Made by a program: the position numbers and the translations under genes. Positions 1 to 7,576 of a stretch of DNA of 15,526 bases are shown here, piece after piece (position 1 is the first letter of the stretch; every line of letters begins with the position of its first letter). Location: contig JASEIR010000004.1 of assembly GCA_030017355.1 (NCBI GenBank), forward strand, positions 1 to 15,526, in the 5' to 3' direction. This DNA comes from Actinomycetota bacterium. GTDB lineage: Bacteria; Actinomycetota; Aquicultoria; Aquicultorales; Aquicultoraceae. The notes below the pieces were generated by a model. It was not told the origin of the DNA, searched no databases, and worked only from the letters and a program-made list of their open reading frames with translations.

Positions 1-39
1 ATTAAGAGTCCGCTGCTCTGCCAATTGAGCTAAGTGCCC
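1..39 (-). tRNA. tRNA-Lys(CTT), 5' half, cut by window edge
   Basis: Read on the minus strand, this starts with a seven-base acceptor strand GGGCACT, then TA at positions 8-9, the D arm GCTCAATTGGCAGAGC, and an anticodon arm whose loop reads CTCTTAA, giving anticodon CTT (Lys). The sequence stops just after the anticodon loop, so the T arm and the 3' acceptor strand lie outside the window. It is upstream of nothing else seen here and lies downstream of tRNA-His on the same strand, separated by a terminator and repeat copy A. Isoacceptor identity rests on the anticodon only. Confidence 0.85.
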
Positions 40-64
40 ATAATATAACTAATCAGACGCCGTT

Positions 65-184
65 CGAAAATCGATAATCGAGAATCGACCGAATTGAAAA
101 TAATCCTTTTGTTAATTTGCCCTCATTTTCTAACTAGACCCTCTATAGTTCAATCTATTTTCTGTTTTCTATTTTCGATTCTCG
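65..184 (+). repeat. Dispersed repeat, copy A (IVP-tail repeat)
   Basis: A 120-bp segment lies between tRNA-Lys and tRNA-His. Its first 40 bases match 15297-15336 at 36 of 40 positions. Its last 65 bases (120-184) match 15407-15471 at 55 of 65 with no gap. The left end is built from CGAAAATCGATAATCGAG and the right end from ATTTTCGATTCTCG, which are imperfect inverted counterparts made of GATTTTC/GATTCTC-like units. No ORF is present. The right end stops three bases before the A-run of a terminator hairpin. In copy B the same left end is the last codons and stop of a four-helix-bundle gene, so this looks like the 3' tail of such an element without its gene. Confidence 0.75.
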
Positions 185-186
185 AG

Positions 187-216
187 AAAAAATTGCCCTT
201 ACAAGGGCAATTTTTT
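187..216 (-). terminator. Bidirectional rho-independent terminator after tRNA-His
   Basis: Perfect inverted repeat with 14-base arms: A-run plus TTGCCCTT (187-200), two-base loop AC, AAGGGCAA plus T-run (203-216). The GC-rich core is flanked by A's on one side and T's on the other, so it can act in both directions. On the minus strand it begins five bases past the 3' end of tRNA-His, and that gene is the likely client. Confidence 0.85.
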
Positions 217-220
217 CTTG

Positions 221-295
221 GGTGATCGAAGGGACTTGAACCCTCAGCCTTCGGAGCCACAGTCCGACGCTCTGACCAATTGAGCTACGATCACC
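221..295 (-). tRNA. tRNA-His(GTG) with encoded G-1
   Basis: The minus-strand cloverleaf is complete: acceptor GTGATCG paired with CGATCAC, D arm GCTCAATTGGTCAGAGC, anticodon stem CGGAC/GTCCG-type with loop CTGTGGC (anticodon GTG, His), and T arm with GGTTCAAGTCC. A G directly precedes the acceptor stem (position 295) and faces a C discriminator (position 221), which is the histidine-specific G-1:C73 identity pair. CCA is not encoded. A good promoter lies upstream at 331-359 and a strong terminator follows at 187-216. Confidence 0.95.
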
Positions 296-330
296 ACGCT
301 ATGCTGGTGCATAACACCAGTAACCACTTT

Positions 331-359
331 ATTTTAAAACTATTTCGAGTAATATTCAA
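331..359 (-). promoter_or_regulatory. Sigma70-type promoter for tRNA-His
   Basis: On the minus strand, TTGAAT (354-359) and TAAAAT (331-336) are separated by exactly 17 bases. They match the -35 consensus at 4 of 6 and the -10 consensus at 5 of 6. The expected start is about 30 bases before the tRNA. The leader contains a six-base-pair hairpin, CTGGTG/CACCAG (304-320). The -35 box overlaps the last codons of the upstream moeA-PBP gene (ends at 356). Confidence 0.6.
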
Positions 360-2287
360 GGCACGCGAACGATCCTCCCAGTCTCGTCAATTTCGTAGCC
401 GCCCATCGCAAAAACTCGCTGCTTGAACTCGTCCGATCGGATAATTTCGAGCATAAGCTGGATCTTTTCATCATCAAAGTGCTCAACAGGAATTACAAGA
501 TCGTACCGCTCCTTCGTGATAGGAATAAAATCTAGCGAAAGGGCATTAGCTGCAGCGCATATACCAAGACCAACGTCAGCAGCCCCCGAGGCTACAGCCA
601 TGGCCACGTTCATGTGCGTGTATTCCTCGTTGTGGTAGCCTGCAATATCATCTGCTGCTATGCCAGCTTTACGGAGTTCGAAATCAAGCAGAATGCGGGT
701 GCCTGAACCTGGCTGCCGATTAATGAAGGTGATATCCTTGCGCTTGAGGTCGTGTATGCTTTGAATGCCTTTAGGATTGCCACTTGCTACAATAAACCCC
801 TGCCAGCGATGTGCAAGAGTAACCAGTTTAACTGGTATTGTGGGCAAATATCGCTTGATAAATGAGTGATTATACTCCCCTGTTTCCTCATCCAAAAGGT
901 GAGATCCTGCAAAATGCGCTGTCTGTTTCCTAAGTGCAATGAGACCACCAAGACTTCCAACATTGCTAGAGGAAATCTGCACTCGACCGCCTGTTCTTTC
1001 TTTCAGCATGCTACTTATCAAGTCAATTGTCAGGTCATGCGAACCAATGGCTACTAGCCTACCATTAATCAATTCTGGCGAAGCTAGCAGTTCCACCTCT
1101 ATCTGCTCCCCCTCAGATAAACCGCTGACTTCTTGAGGTATACGAATAATTCCATCCGCATGCACAATGGATGATATAACCCCGGCACCTCCTGGAAGAG
1201 GAGTAGCCACAAGCCTACCACCAACATTTCCGATGATGACTCGCACATGTTCCTCGAGCCCTAGCTTAGACGGAATCTTGCGTCCAACTGTAACAAGAGC
1301 TTTTTCGGGCTCAGGAGGCTGCAGTCCCTGGAGCATATATAAGAGTGGGCGCACGAACTCCCTAAAAATCACTACTGCTGAAACAGGATATCCAGGAATG
1401 CCAAGCACTGGTTTGCCCTCCACCTTGGCAATTAACGCTGGTTTTCCAGGCATTACAGTAATACCGTGGACAAACAAACGGCCCATCTCCTCGAGAAGGG
1501 ATGGGGTAAAATCTTCAGAGCCTGCAGAAGAGCCAGCTATGATCATAATTAAATCATATTGCTTGAGACCAAGAGCCTTACTTAAAGCTTTTTTAAGCTC
1601 GCTTTGAATGTCTGATACTGGGGCATGTATTTCTGCAATAGCGCCACATTCCTCAGACATCGAGGCCAGCATCTGCCCGTCAACCTCCAGTATTGCTCCT
1701 TTGGGTAGTGGGTCAGGTGCTTGCTCAGGAATAACTATCTCGGTACCCGTAGGGATAATAAGAACGCTTGGCTTGCGCATAACTTCCACATGAAATATAC
1801 CAGCAGCAAGCAGTGCAGCTTGGTCAATAGGGCGAATCCGGTGACGGGATGGGAGAATAATTTCTCCTTTAACCATATCTTCTCCGGCTTTACGCACGTT
1901 TCGCCAAGGATAAGCTGCCTCCCGAATTTCCCATCCTTCTTCTTTCAGCTCAACCTTTTCAATCATGATAACAGCGTCGGTTCCTTCTGGCATAGGGTCA
2001 CCTGTATCGACCATGACAGCATGACTGCCCTTCGGAAGAATAATTGGTTTTTCAGGTTGAGCACCGAATGTGTCGGAGGCCTTAACTGCTATGCCATCCA
2101 TAGCTGCAGCATGATAAGCTGGGACAGATTGCTTGGCAATTACTGGCTCTGCAAGCACGCGCCCCATTGCTTCGCGCACCGGCACTAATTCTTTTTCAAC
2201 GCGCATATCTACAAAGTTTTCAAAAAGGATGCGCTTAGCTTCATCCAACGGTTTTAAGTTACGGTAAACCCTTCTTTTTCGCTCCAT
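356..2287 (-). CDS. Molybdopterin molybdotransferase MoeA fused to a PBP-like domain
   Basis: A 643-residue protein, about 230 residues longer than ordinary MoeA. Residues about 10-405 are MoeA: AMDG (62-65), TGDPMP (95-100), IPTGTE (178-183), the MoCF/MogA-like AGSSAGSEDF (251-260), PGKP (280-283) and GIPGYPVS (296-303). These follow the order of the active-site motifs of the enzyme that inserts molybdate into adenylated molybdopterin. Residues about 410-640 form a type-2 periplasmic-binding-like/LysR-substrate fold (PF12727 type), with NRQPGSGTR (523-531) as the clearest landmark. There is no signal peptide, so the protein is cytoplasmic. AAGGAA stands about six bases before the ATG. It starts 26 bases after the canonical moeA, so the two form an operon. 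The ligand of the added domain is unknown; molybdate, tungstate or a pterin are inferences. The second domain is variant at GSEDF compared with the usual GxxD motif. Confidence 0.93.
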   Translation of the reverse strand: MERKRRVYRNLKPLDEAKRILFENFVDMRVEKELVPVREAMGRVLAEPVIAKQSVPAYHAAAMDGIAVKASDTFGAQPEKPIILPKGSHAVMVDTGDPMPEGTDAVIMIEKVELKEEGWEIREAAYPWRNVRKAGEDMVKGEIILPSRHRIRPIDQAALLAAGIFHVEVMRKPSVLIIPTGTEIVIPEQAPDPLPKGAILEVDGQMLASMSEECGAIAEIHAPVSDIQSELKKALSKALGLKQYDLIMIIAGSSAGSEDFTPSLLEEMGRLFVHGITVMPGKPALIAKVEGKPVLGIPGYPVSAVVIFREFVRPLLYMLQGLQPPEPEKALVTVGRKIPSKLGLEEHVRVIIGNVGGRLVATPLPGGAGVISSIVHADGIIRIPQEVSGLSEGEQIEVELLASPELINGRLVAIGSHDLTIDLISSMLKERTGGRVQISSSNVGSLGGLIALRKQTAHFAGSHLLDEETGEYNHSFIKRYLPTIPVKLVTLAHRWQGFIVASGNPKGIQSIHDLKRKDITFINRQPGSGTRILLDFELRKAGIAADDIAGYHNEEYTHMNVAMAVASGAADVGLGICAAANALSLDFIPITKERYDLVIPVEHFDDEKIQLMLEIIRSDEFKQRVFAMGGYEIDETGRIVRVP

Positions 2288-2295
2288 ATCGATTC

Positions 2296-2324
2296 CTTTT
2301 AGAATAGATGCTTTTAGAATAGAT
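2296..2324. repeat. 15-bp tandem duplication at the moeA stop codon
   Basis: CTTTTAGAATAGAT occurs at 2296-2309 and again at 2311-2324, period 15. The second copy includes the stop codon and last two codons of moeA (minus strand); the first fills the gap before the next gene. The spacer between the two moeA genes therefore owes over half its length to this duplication. Confidence 0.85.
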
Positions 2325-3546
2325 ACACTTCAACAGCTTCTCCAGCCGCTATGCCCTCTGTATGGATCGGTATAATAAAGAATCCATCTGCTTTTGCAAG
2401 AGTAGACATCATGCCAGATTTCCCAAAGATGGGATATGCAACCAACCGACCTTGCTCCTTCTCAAGCTTTACCCGAATATACTCTTCGCGCCCGTGCGAT
2501 GAATGAGCTGACGTGGCAAGTACAGCACTTACCCGTTGACCTGTTGGCTCTCTCTTAAGCTCCTCCCCTTCAAGATATCTTAAAAAGGGCAGCAGAAATA
2601 CTTGAGCCACAATTGTTGCAGATACCGGATGCCCAGGAAGACCAAAAACCGGCTTACCTTGAGTTTGTGCTAGAAGCGTCGGTTTCCCCGGGCTTATGGC
2701 AATACCGTGAACATAGATTTTTGCTTCGGGCAGGTTGCTTACTACCTCAACAATATAATCACGTTTTCCAATAGAGCTGCCGCCAGAAACAACTATTACG
2801 TCAGCCACCTCAGCTGCATTTTTTAGAGCTGCCCTTAAAAGAGCCGGTTCGTCCCGAACAATATCGAGCGTAATTGCCAGTGCGCTTACTGTCTCAACTA
2901 GAGCACGGATAGCATAACTGTTGATATCACGTATCTGGCCAAGAGATGGTGTTTGTTTTACTGGTACAATTTCATCGCCTGTCGAAATAATAGCCACCTT
3001 GGGTTTTTTATAGACATCAACTTTTGTGATACCAAGACCGGCTAACATGCCAATATCTTGAGGCCTCAACCGTTTACCAGCTAGCAATACCTTTTCGCCT
3101 GCTGCAATATCGCACGCACGATCCAGCACATTCTCACCTTTTGTTACAGGCTTGGTCACTTCAATTTCTCCACCAGGCAGAGGATTTGTGTACTCTACCA
3201 TAACGACAGCATCTGCGCCCTCGGGTAGAAATCCTCCTGTAGGTATCTCAGCTGCTTGCCCCGGGCTAATTGATTTTTTAGGAATAGCTCCCATTGCAAT
3301 TTGCTCAACTACCTCGAGTAATGCTGGCACAGCATCGGATGCTCCAAATGTATCCTTAGCTCGAACAGCGTATCCATCCATCGTAGACCTTGCCCAAGCC
3401 GGGAGGTCTTCTTTTGAGATCACATCTAAGCTAAGGACACGGCCTAGTGAATGTTCCAGGTCTACCTGTTCAACTGCAAGTCTCGAGAAACCAGATAATA
3501 TATCAAAAATCTGCTGAGGCGCTGCAACTTTTAAAAATTCCGGCAT
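2314..3546 (-). CDS. moeA: Molybdopterin molybdotransferase MoeA
   Basis: A 410-residue protein, the normal length for MoeA. It carries the motifs in order: STMDGYA (54-60), IPTGGFLPEGADAVVMVE (101-118), ISTGDE (187-192), SGGSSIGKRDY (254-264), SPGKP (285-289), GLPGHPVSA (302-310), then a C-terminal beta-barrel domain IV from about 335. MoeA inserts molybdate into MPT-AMP to give active Mo-cofactor in the cytoplasm. The ATG is preceded by GGAAGGGTG as ribosome-binding site. It is the first gene of a two-gene operon with the MoeA-PBP fusion. Retention of the standard AMDGYA and GGSS motifs suggests this copy is the catalytically orthodox one. Paired MoeA paralogues in other anaerobes have been linked to separate handling of Mo and W; whether that holds here is inference. 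Confidence 0.95.
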   Translation of the reverse strand: MPEFLKVAAPQQIFDILSGFSRLAVEQVDLEHSLGRVLSLDVISKEDLPAWARSTMDGYAVRAKDTFGASDAVPALLEVVEQIAMGAIPKKSISPGQAAEIPTGGFLPEGADAVVMVEYTNPLPGGEIEVTKPVTKGENVLDRACDIAAGEKVLLAGKRLRPQDIGMLAGLGITKVDVYKKPKVAIISTGDEIVPVKQTPSLGQIRDINSYAIRALVETVSALAITLDIVRDEPALLRAALKNAAEVADVIVVSGGSSIGKRDYIVEVVSNLPEAKIYVHGIAISPGKPTLLAQTQGKPVFGLPGHPVSATIVAQVFLLPFLRYLEGEELKREPTGQRVSAVLATSAHSSHGREEYIRVKLEKEQGRLVAYPIFGKSGMMSTLAKADGFFIIPIHTEGIAAGEAVEVYLF

Positions 3547-3638
3547 TTTTCACCCTTCCAAAAATGAAATATTTTTAGAATATCCATTTGTACTGTCTTG
3601 GTTTTTGAGCTATCGATTAATTAAATGCATATAAAAGC

Positions 3639-3665
3639 AACTGAGGAAATAAAATTTCCCCAGTT
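3639..3665 (-). terminator. Possible terminator downstream of tauE-like gene
   Basis: An inverted repeat with 12-base arms (3639-3650 and 3654-3665, one mismatch, three-base loop) lies about 73 bases past the stop of the minus-strand permease gene. On that strand it is followed by GCTTTTATA, only a weak U-tract. It fits the gap between the permease and the moeA operon. Confidence 0.4.
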
Positions 3666-3737
3666 AGAACCAAAACAGGCCAATATTTTAAAACTAACCC
3701 ATCTCTCATTCCATCTCTTATTAATAGCAGTTTTTAA

Positions 3738-4715
3738 TTATTTAAAAAAGTCCAGGGCATATTTGAGCGCTGTAAATATTATGATGCCACTTAGCATCCA
3801 TTTGATAGCCCTTGCTGGAACGTATTTTTGGCACCTTGCTCCAAAATACATCCCAATCATGCCTCCAATACCAAACAGCAAGCCTAATAGCAAATCCGGG
3901 GCCACGGACATCCCAGGGTAAAGTGGTGCGATGGCCTGGTAGAAAGCAACACCTGCCACTGAAGTGACAAAAGTCCCCATTAAAGCTGCACCAGCTACCG
4001 TATATACCGGAAGCCTAAAGAAGGAAACAAAGAAGGGCGCGATAATTGCACCACCGCCAATTCCATATATGCCCCCTACAATTCCAACAATGAAGCTAAG
4101 AGCGAAAATACCCCAGAAGGAAACATCAAACTGCTCGCCATAAAATGTGTAGCCAAGACGTTTTAGGTTAAAATGCGTAATTTTAATAGTCTGTAAACTA
4201 CCTCCATTGGTAGTCCCTTCTCCATTGGTAGTCCCTAAATCTGCTGATTTCTTGCGATAGCTGCGCACTAGCTCTTGAAACCGCTTTTCACTGCTAACTT
4301 TATCCGAGTTTGCAGTGCTTTTCTTCAACAAGTCGCGAACCATCCTTACGCCAATATAGAGCAAGACTGCTGCGGCAAAAAGCTTGAAATTTTTTGGGTC
4401 AGGAAGGTATTTAACGCGCACAATGGCTCCAATAAGAACACCCGGGAGTGTACCCGCTATTACAACTAAGGTTAGTGGCCACACCATACGTCCTTCCCTA
4501 TAGTAGCGATATACGCCACTTGGAATAGCCACAATATTAAATAATTGGTTTGTTGAGCTAACAGAGGGATTTACATAACCCAAAACAGACATCTGGAAAG
4601 GAAGCAACAAAAACGCGCCTGATACTCCCCCCATCGAGGTAAAGAATGAGATAGCAAGCGCTACTAGCGGTGGAATCCAGGGTGTAACTTCAATGCCAGC
4701 GGTATGGAATACCAT
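3738..4715 (-). CDS. Sulfite exporter TauE/SafE family permease
   Basis: A 325-residue polytopic membrane protein in two hydrophobic halves. The first half (about 13-127) has GGVSGAFLLLPF (29-40); the second (about 199-325) has the family signature GIYGIGGGAIIAP (215-227). A charged loop of about 65 residues (128-195) separates them and is likely cytosolic. The TauE/SafE family (PF01925) exports small organic or sulfur oxyanions; the substrate here cannot be read from sequence. An 18-bp in-frame duplication in the loop (4203-4236) encodes GTTNGE/GTTNGG (161-172). The ribosome-binding site GGAGG lies within a tandem duplication upstream. It is a lone minus-strand gene, divergent from sppA. Confidence 0.85.
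   Translation of the reverse strand: MVFHTAGIEVTPWIPPLVALAISFFTSMGGVSGAFLLLPFQMSVLGYVNPSVSSTNQLFNIVAIPSGVYRYYREGRMVWPLTLVVIAGTLPGVLIGAIVRVKYLPDPKNFKLFAAAVLLYIGVRMVRDLLKKSTANSDKVSSEKRFQELVRSYRKKSADLGTTNGEGTTNGGSLQTIKITHFNLKRLGYTFYGEQFDVSFWGIFALSFIVGIVGGIYGIGGGAIIAPFFVSFFRLPVYTVAGAALMGTFVTSVAGVAFYQAIAPLYPGMSVAPDLLLGLLFGIGGMIGMYFGARCQKYVPARAIKWMLSGIIIFTALKYALDFFK
4203..4236. repeat. 18-bp in-frame tandem duplication in TauE-like gene
   Basis: TCCATTGGTAGTCCCTTC at 4203-4220 is followed at once by 16 of its 18 bases at 4221-4236. It encodes two consecutive GTTNG-x hexapeptides in the loop between the two transmembrane halves, so reading frame is kept. Confidence 0.9.
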
Positions 4716-4721
4716 TGGCGG

Positions 4722-4751
4722 CCTCCTTAATTAATTCCTCCTTAATTAATT
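4722..4751. repeat. 15-bp tandem duplication carrying the ribosome-binding site
   Basis: CCTCCTTAATTAATT is present twice without spacer (4722-4736 and 4737-4751). On the minus strand each copy ends in AAGGAGG, so the permease start at 4715 has two identical Shine-Dalgarno sequences. The proximal one is about six bases from the ATG and the distal one 15 bases further upstream. Confidence 0.9.
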
Positions 4752-4874
4752 AATAATATTAGGTTAATTGATCTTGGATTCATTGACGCGATTGGCGCAA
4801 CTTGTTAACCATTTTAGCAACAGCTATTGTAATTGTTAATAAATTGCTAAAATCTTTATTGAGGGGAGGAAACC

Positions 4875-5822
4875 TTGAAAAAAAGCACAATTATTGTGTT
4901 AGTAATTTTAAGCTTAGTTTTTCTATCACTGATTGCAATTATTGTTATCGGTCTCTCAGCCCCTGCCACCAACATAATTGAACCTGGTAATATAATTGCT
5001 TTTATTCCGCTAAGCGGAACTATTGCTGAAGATATAGATAGCTCAGTATTTTCAGCTGGTGTAGGGATCACACCAAAATTCGTTCGCCACCGCCTTGAAG
5101 AGGCTGAAGACAATCCAAACGTAAAGGCCATTATCCTTAAGATTAACAGTCCGGGAGGCTCAGTGGGTGCTTCGCAAGAGATTGCTGAGCTAATTCAAGA
5201 AGCAGATAAGCCAATTATTGTCTTTGCAGGAGATATTATAGCATCAGGTGCATACTATATCGCTTCCAAAGCAGACCGAATAGTTGCAAAACCTGGAAGT
5301 CTTGTGGGCAGCATTGGCGTCATCTCGCAAATACCTGACCTCTCCGGTCTATATGCAAAACTGGGAATAAAAATGCAAACAATTAAATCGGGTAAGAATA
5401 AAGATATGTTTGGGCGCACCCTCACACCTGAAGAGCAAAAGAAATTCCAAGCGCTCTCAGATGAACTATATAACCAATTTGTAGATGATGTAGCTAAGGG
5501 CCGCCAGCTCAGCAAGAAAAAGGTTTTACAATTAGCCACTGGCGAGGTTTTCCCTGCTACGGTTGCAAAAAAGCTTGGGCTTATCGACAAAGTTGGCGGC
5601 TATCAAACTGCCATTGACGAAGCAGCGAAGCTAGCTAAAATCAAAAACCCGGTTGTCCAAGAATACAAGCCGCCGTCGCTTATTGAAGAGCTTTTTGATA
5701 TGCCCTCGATAAATATTTTCAGTCTTATCCGCATGCAACTTCTTGGCCGTGATTTCATGCTTCTTGAAAGCATTCGCAACATGTACGCCGTACCTCAATA
5801 TCGATACCTTGGAGGACATTAG
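4875..5822 (+). CDS. sppA: Signal peptide peptidase SppA, 36-kDa type
   Basis: A 315-residue S49-family serine protease that degrades cleaved signal peptides in the cytoplasmic membrane. One N-terminal transmembrane anchor (about 5-28) precedes a single protease domain, the short form rather than the 67-kDa E. coli form. Landmarks are INSPGGSVGAS (90-100), the nucleophile serine in IIASGAYY (Ser124) and the catalytic-lysine region KSGKNKDMFG (171-180). Lys176 lies 52 residues after the serine, the same spacing as the Ser/Lys dyad of Bacillus subtilis SppA. The start is TTG at 4875, chosen because GAGGGGAGG ends six bases earlier and the first residues form the anchor. Only two bases separate its stop from the YIP1 gene. 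Confidence 0.95.
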   Translation: MKKSTIIVLVILSLVFLSLIAIIVIGLSAPATNIIEPGNIIAFIPLSGTIAEDIDSSVFSAGVGITPKFVRHRLEEAEDNPNVKAIILKINSPGGSVGASQEIAELIQEADKPIIVFAGDIIASGAYYIASKADRIVAKPGSLVGSIGVISQIPDLSGLYAKLGIKMQTIKSGKNKDMFGRTLTPEEQKKFQALSDELYNQFVDDVAKGRQLSKKKVLQLATGEVFPATVAKKLGLIDKVGGYQTAIDEAAKLAKIKNPVVQEYKPPSLIEELFDMPSINIFSLIRMQLLGRDFMLLESIRNMYAVPQYRYLGGH

Positions 5823-5824
5823 CA

Positions 5825-6523
5825 ATGGATAATGAATCACAAGATTTGTCTCAAGCCTCGAATGAAGGCATCAAAAAAGAGCGCAGTTTTTTCGATCTTC
5901 TTTATGGTGTAATAGCAAATCCAACCGAGACACTCCGCCACATAGTAGATACAAAACCAGTTCTTGCCGCTGTGCTTTTATACGCCGTTGTTTCTTTGGT
6001 TAGCGGAATTGCAAACATTCCTCTGCGACTCAATCGGCTTAATCAGTTATCTTCAGATCTAAGCAGTTTAAACGGGTTTAACATGCACGCAGCAATCTTT
6101 GCATTCATAATAATCGGTGTTCCAATTGCAGTTTTCTTTTCTTTATTAGGCTTTTTAGCTTTTGGCGGTATTTGCCATCTTTTTGGACGCCTTTTTAAGG
6201 GCGACGGTAAATTCAGCGGTTTAATCAGCGGTTTTGGATTTGCTAGTTTTCCAGGTATACTTGCAACCCCGCTAATTTTAATCTCTTTGATTTTAGGGGA
6301 ATCCGGCAATGTCCTTAATTCGCTATCCTCACTTGCATTTGCTGTATGGGTCGTCATACTAGATGCAATTGCTATTCGTGAGAATTACCAGTTCTCAACT
6401 GGCCGAGCTGTAGCAACCTTGATAAGCTCGTTTCTTGTGCTCTGCTTAGCTGCCTTTATTATAGTTATGGTCCTGGTGCTTGGAGTTGCCGCTCTTTTCT
6501 TTGGAGCACTAGCAAACCGTTAA
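5825..6523 (+). CDS. YIP1-family integral membrane protein
   Basis: A 232-residue protein with a polar N-terminus (1-20), then the Yip1-domain opening FFDLLYGVIANPTETLRHI (about 22-40) and about five hydrophobic segments (near 47-67, 88-118, 136-160, 165-187 and 198-230). The segment ending AIRENYQFSTGRA before the last membrane span is typical of bacterial PF04893 members. Molecular function in bacteria is not established. GGAGG inside the last codons of sppA serves the ATG, and with a two-base gap the genes are almost certainly co-transcribed and coupled. Its stop overlaps the stop of the convergent HD-GYP gene by four bases (TTAA, 6520-6523). Confidence 0.8.
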   Translation: MDNESQDLSQASNEGIKKERSFFDLLYGVIANPTETLRHIVDTKPVLAAVLLYAVVSLVSGIANIPLRLNRLNQLSSDLSSLNGFNMHAAIFAFIIIGVPIAVFFSLLGFLAFGGICHLFGRLFKGDGKFSGLISGFGFASFPGILATPLILISLILGESGNVLNSLSSLAFAVWVVILDAIAIRENYQFSTGRAVATLISSFLVLCLAAFIIVMVLVLGVAALFFGALANR

Positions 6524-7299
6524 GAAGCTTTATAGCTTGGGGAACGGTCGCCATAGACCTTACGGTAGGTATCAACAAATATTTTGGCCAGGTTGGGATC
6601 AAACTGGCCGCCAGCACATCTTTTAATTTCATCCAGCGCTTCCCTAACTTCAAAGGCAGAACGATAAGACCGCAGTGATGTCATTGCATCAAAAGAATCC
6701 GCAATTGCTATTATCTTTGAGCCAAGAGGTATTTGATCTCCCTTCAGACCATCAGGATAGCCAGCACCATCAAATCTTTCATGGTGATGCTTTACCATGC
6801 TAGCGATGTGCGTAAGATTTGGAATCTGGGCAATTATTTTACATGATAGACGCGGGTGGCTTTTTATAAGCTCAAATTCTTCGGTTGTTAATCTTCCCGG
6901 TTTGTTTAAAATAGCCTCGGGAATTCCTATCTTTCCGATATCGTGCAGATATGAGGCAATAGCAATATCATCGATCTCTTCGCTACTTAAACCCATCTTT
7001 TCAGCCAACATTAAGGAATAGATTGAAACACGCTCTGAATGACCATATGTGTTTGGGTCTTTCGCATTCAAGGCTTCAATAAGAGCCATTATCGCATCAC
7101 GATTATTCTTCCTTACCTGCTGATTAAGTAAGAAGATGGTATGCTGAGCTATTTGAAAGCGCTCAATTAGCTTTGCTACAGCCTGGCCAAGTTCATAAAA
7201 CTCGTCCGATTTTGGAATTTGAAGTGTTACCGGGCCACGTCCAGAGAAAAGAGCCTCAATTGCTTCAACGATATGTGCTGCCGTCTTTTTTCGAGCCAT
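6520..7299 (-). CDS. HD-GYP domain protein (probable c-di-GMP phosphodiesterase)
   Basis: A 259-residue protein with a short alpha-helical N-terminal region (about 1-65) and an HD-GYP domain (about 68-245). Metal and signature residues are visible: GHSER (86-90), HD in YLHDIGKIGIP (His119, Asp120), SHP (147-149), HHHERFDGAGYPDGLKG (171-187), and IAIADSFDAMTS ending in the RSYR stretch (197-213). Complete HD and GYP motifs predict hydrolysis of cyclic di-GMP. No receiver, PAS or membrane domain is attached, so input must come through the N-terminal helices or a partner. AGGA lies eight bases before the ATG. The upstream leader contains three copies of a 14-bp unit. The 3' end is convergent with the YIP1 gene. 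Confidence 0.92.
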   Translation of the reverse strand: MARKKTAAHIVEAIEALFSGRGPVTLQIPKSDEFYELGQAVAKLIERFQIAQHTIFLLNQQVRKNNRDAIMALIEALNAKDPNTYGHSERVSIYSLMLAEKMGLSSEEIDDIAIASYLHDIGKIGIPEAILNKPGRLTTEEFELIKSHPRLSCKIIAQIPNLTHIASMVKHHHERFDGAGYPDGLKGDQIPLGSKIIAIADSFDAMTSLRSYRSAFEVREALDEIKRCAGGQFDPNLAKIFVDTYRKVYGDRSPSYKAS

Positions 7300-7316
7300 A
7301 GGTAAGTTCCTGCTTT

Positions 7317-7358
7317 CTTTATCTTGTTTTCTTTATCTTGTTTTCTTTATCTTGTTTT
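7317..7358. repeat. Three tandem copies of a 14-bp unit
   Basis: CTTTATCTTGTTTT is repeated exactly three times (7317-7330, 7331-7344, 7345-7358), and CTTTA begins a partial fourth. On the minus strand this is the 5' leader of the HD-GYP gene, ending 17 bases before its ATG. Copy number could alter promoter or leader spacing. Confidence 0.95.
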
Positions 7359-7576
7359 CTTTAAATCGGGCTGGTTTTTTATTTATCGTCGATAAGTGCA
7401 AAAACTTTAGGATAAATGTGCTAGAAGGCTATTAAGCTCAATAAGCTATCTAACTATGGTAGTATTTATCACCAATATTGGGTATTTTAGTTACAGCGTT
7501 TAGCTACCGATTAATTACTAGAATATATATTGAATTACTAGGATTTCTTCAGCAATAAATTATCTATCCAAGGCTA

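Noticed and set aside
65..184. Repeat copy A considered as a CRISPR array
   Set aside because: The short GATTTTC-like units are not regularly spaced and have no spacers of constant length. The segment aligns end to end with copy B as one repeat.
304..320. CTGGTG/CACCAG hairpin as terminator of the moeA operon
   Set aside because: Six base pairs and no U-tract on the minus strand; it more likely belongs to the tRNA-His leader.
1167..1607. 146-codon plus-strand ORF inside the MoeA-PBP gene
   Set aside because: It is antisense to a protein with clear MoeA motifs; the frame is open because of codon bias.
3625..3921. 98-codon plus-strand ORF downstream of the moeA operon
   Set aside because: Its second half is antisense to the well-supported TauE-like gene and its first half covers the terminator-like hairpin. 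No ribosome-binding site.
4783..4860. Promoter for sppA from TTGACG near 4783 or TTGTAA/TAAAAT near 4830-4855
   Set aside because: Each candidate has either a poor -10 box or a spacing of 15-16, so none could be chosen.
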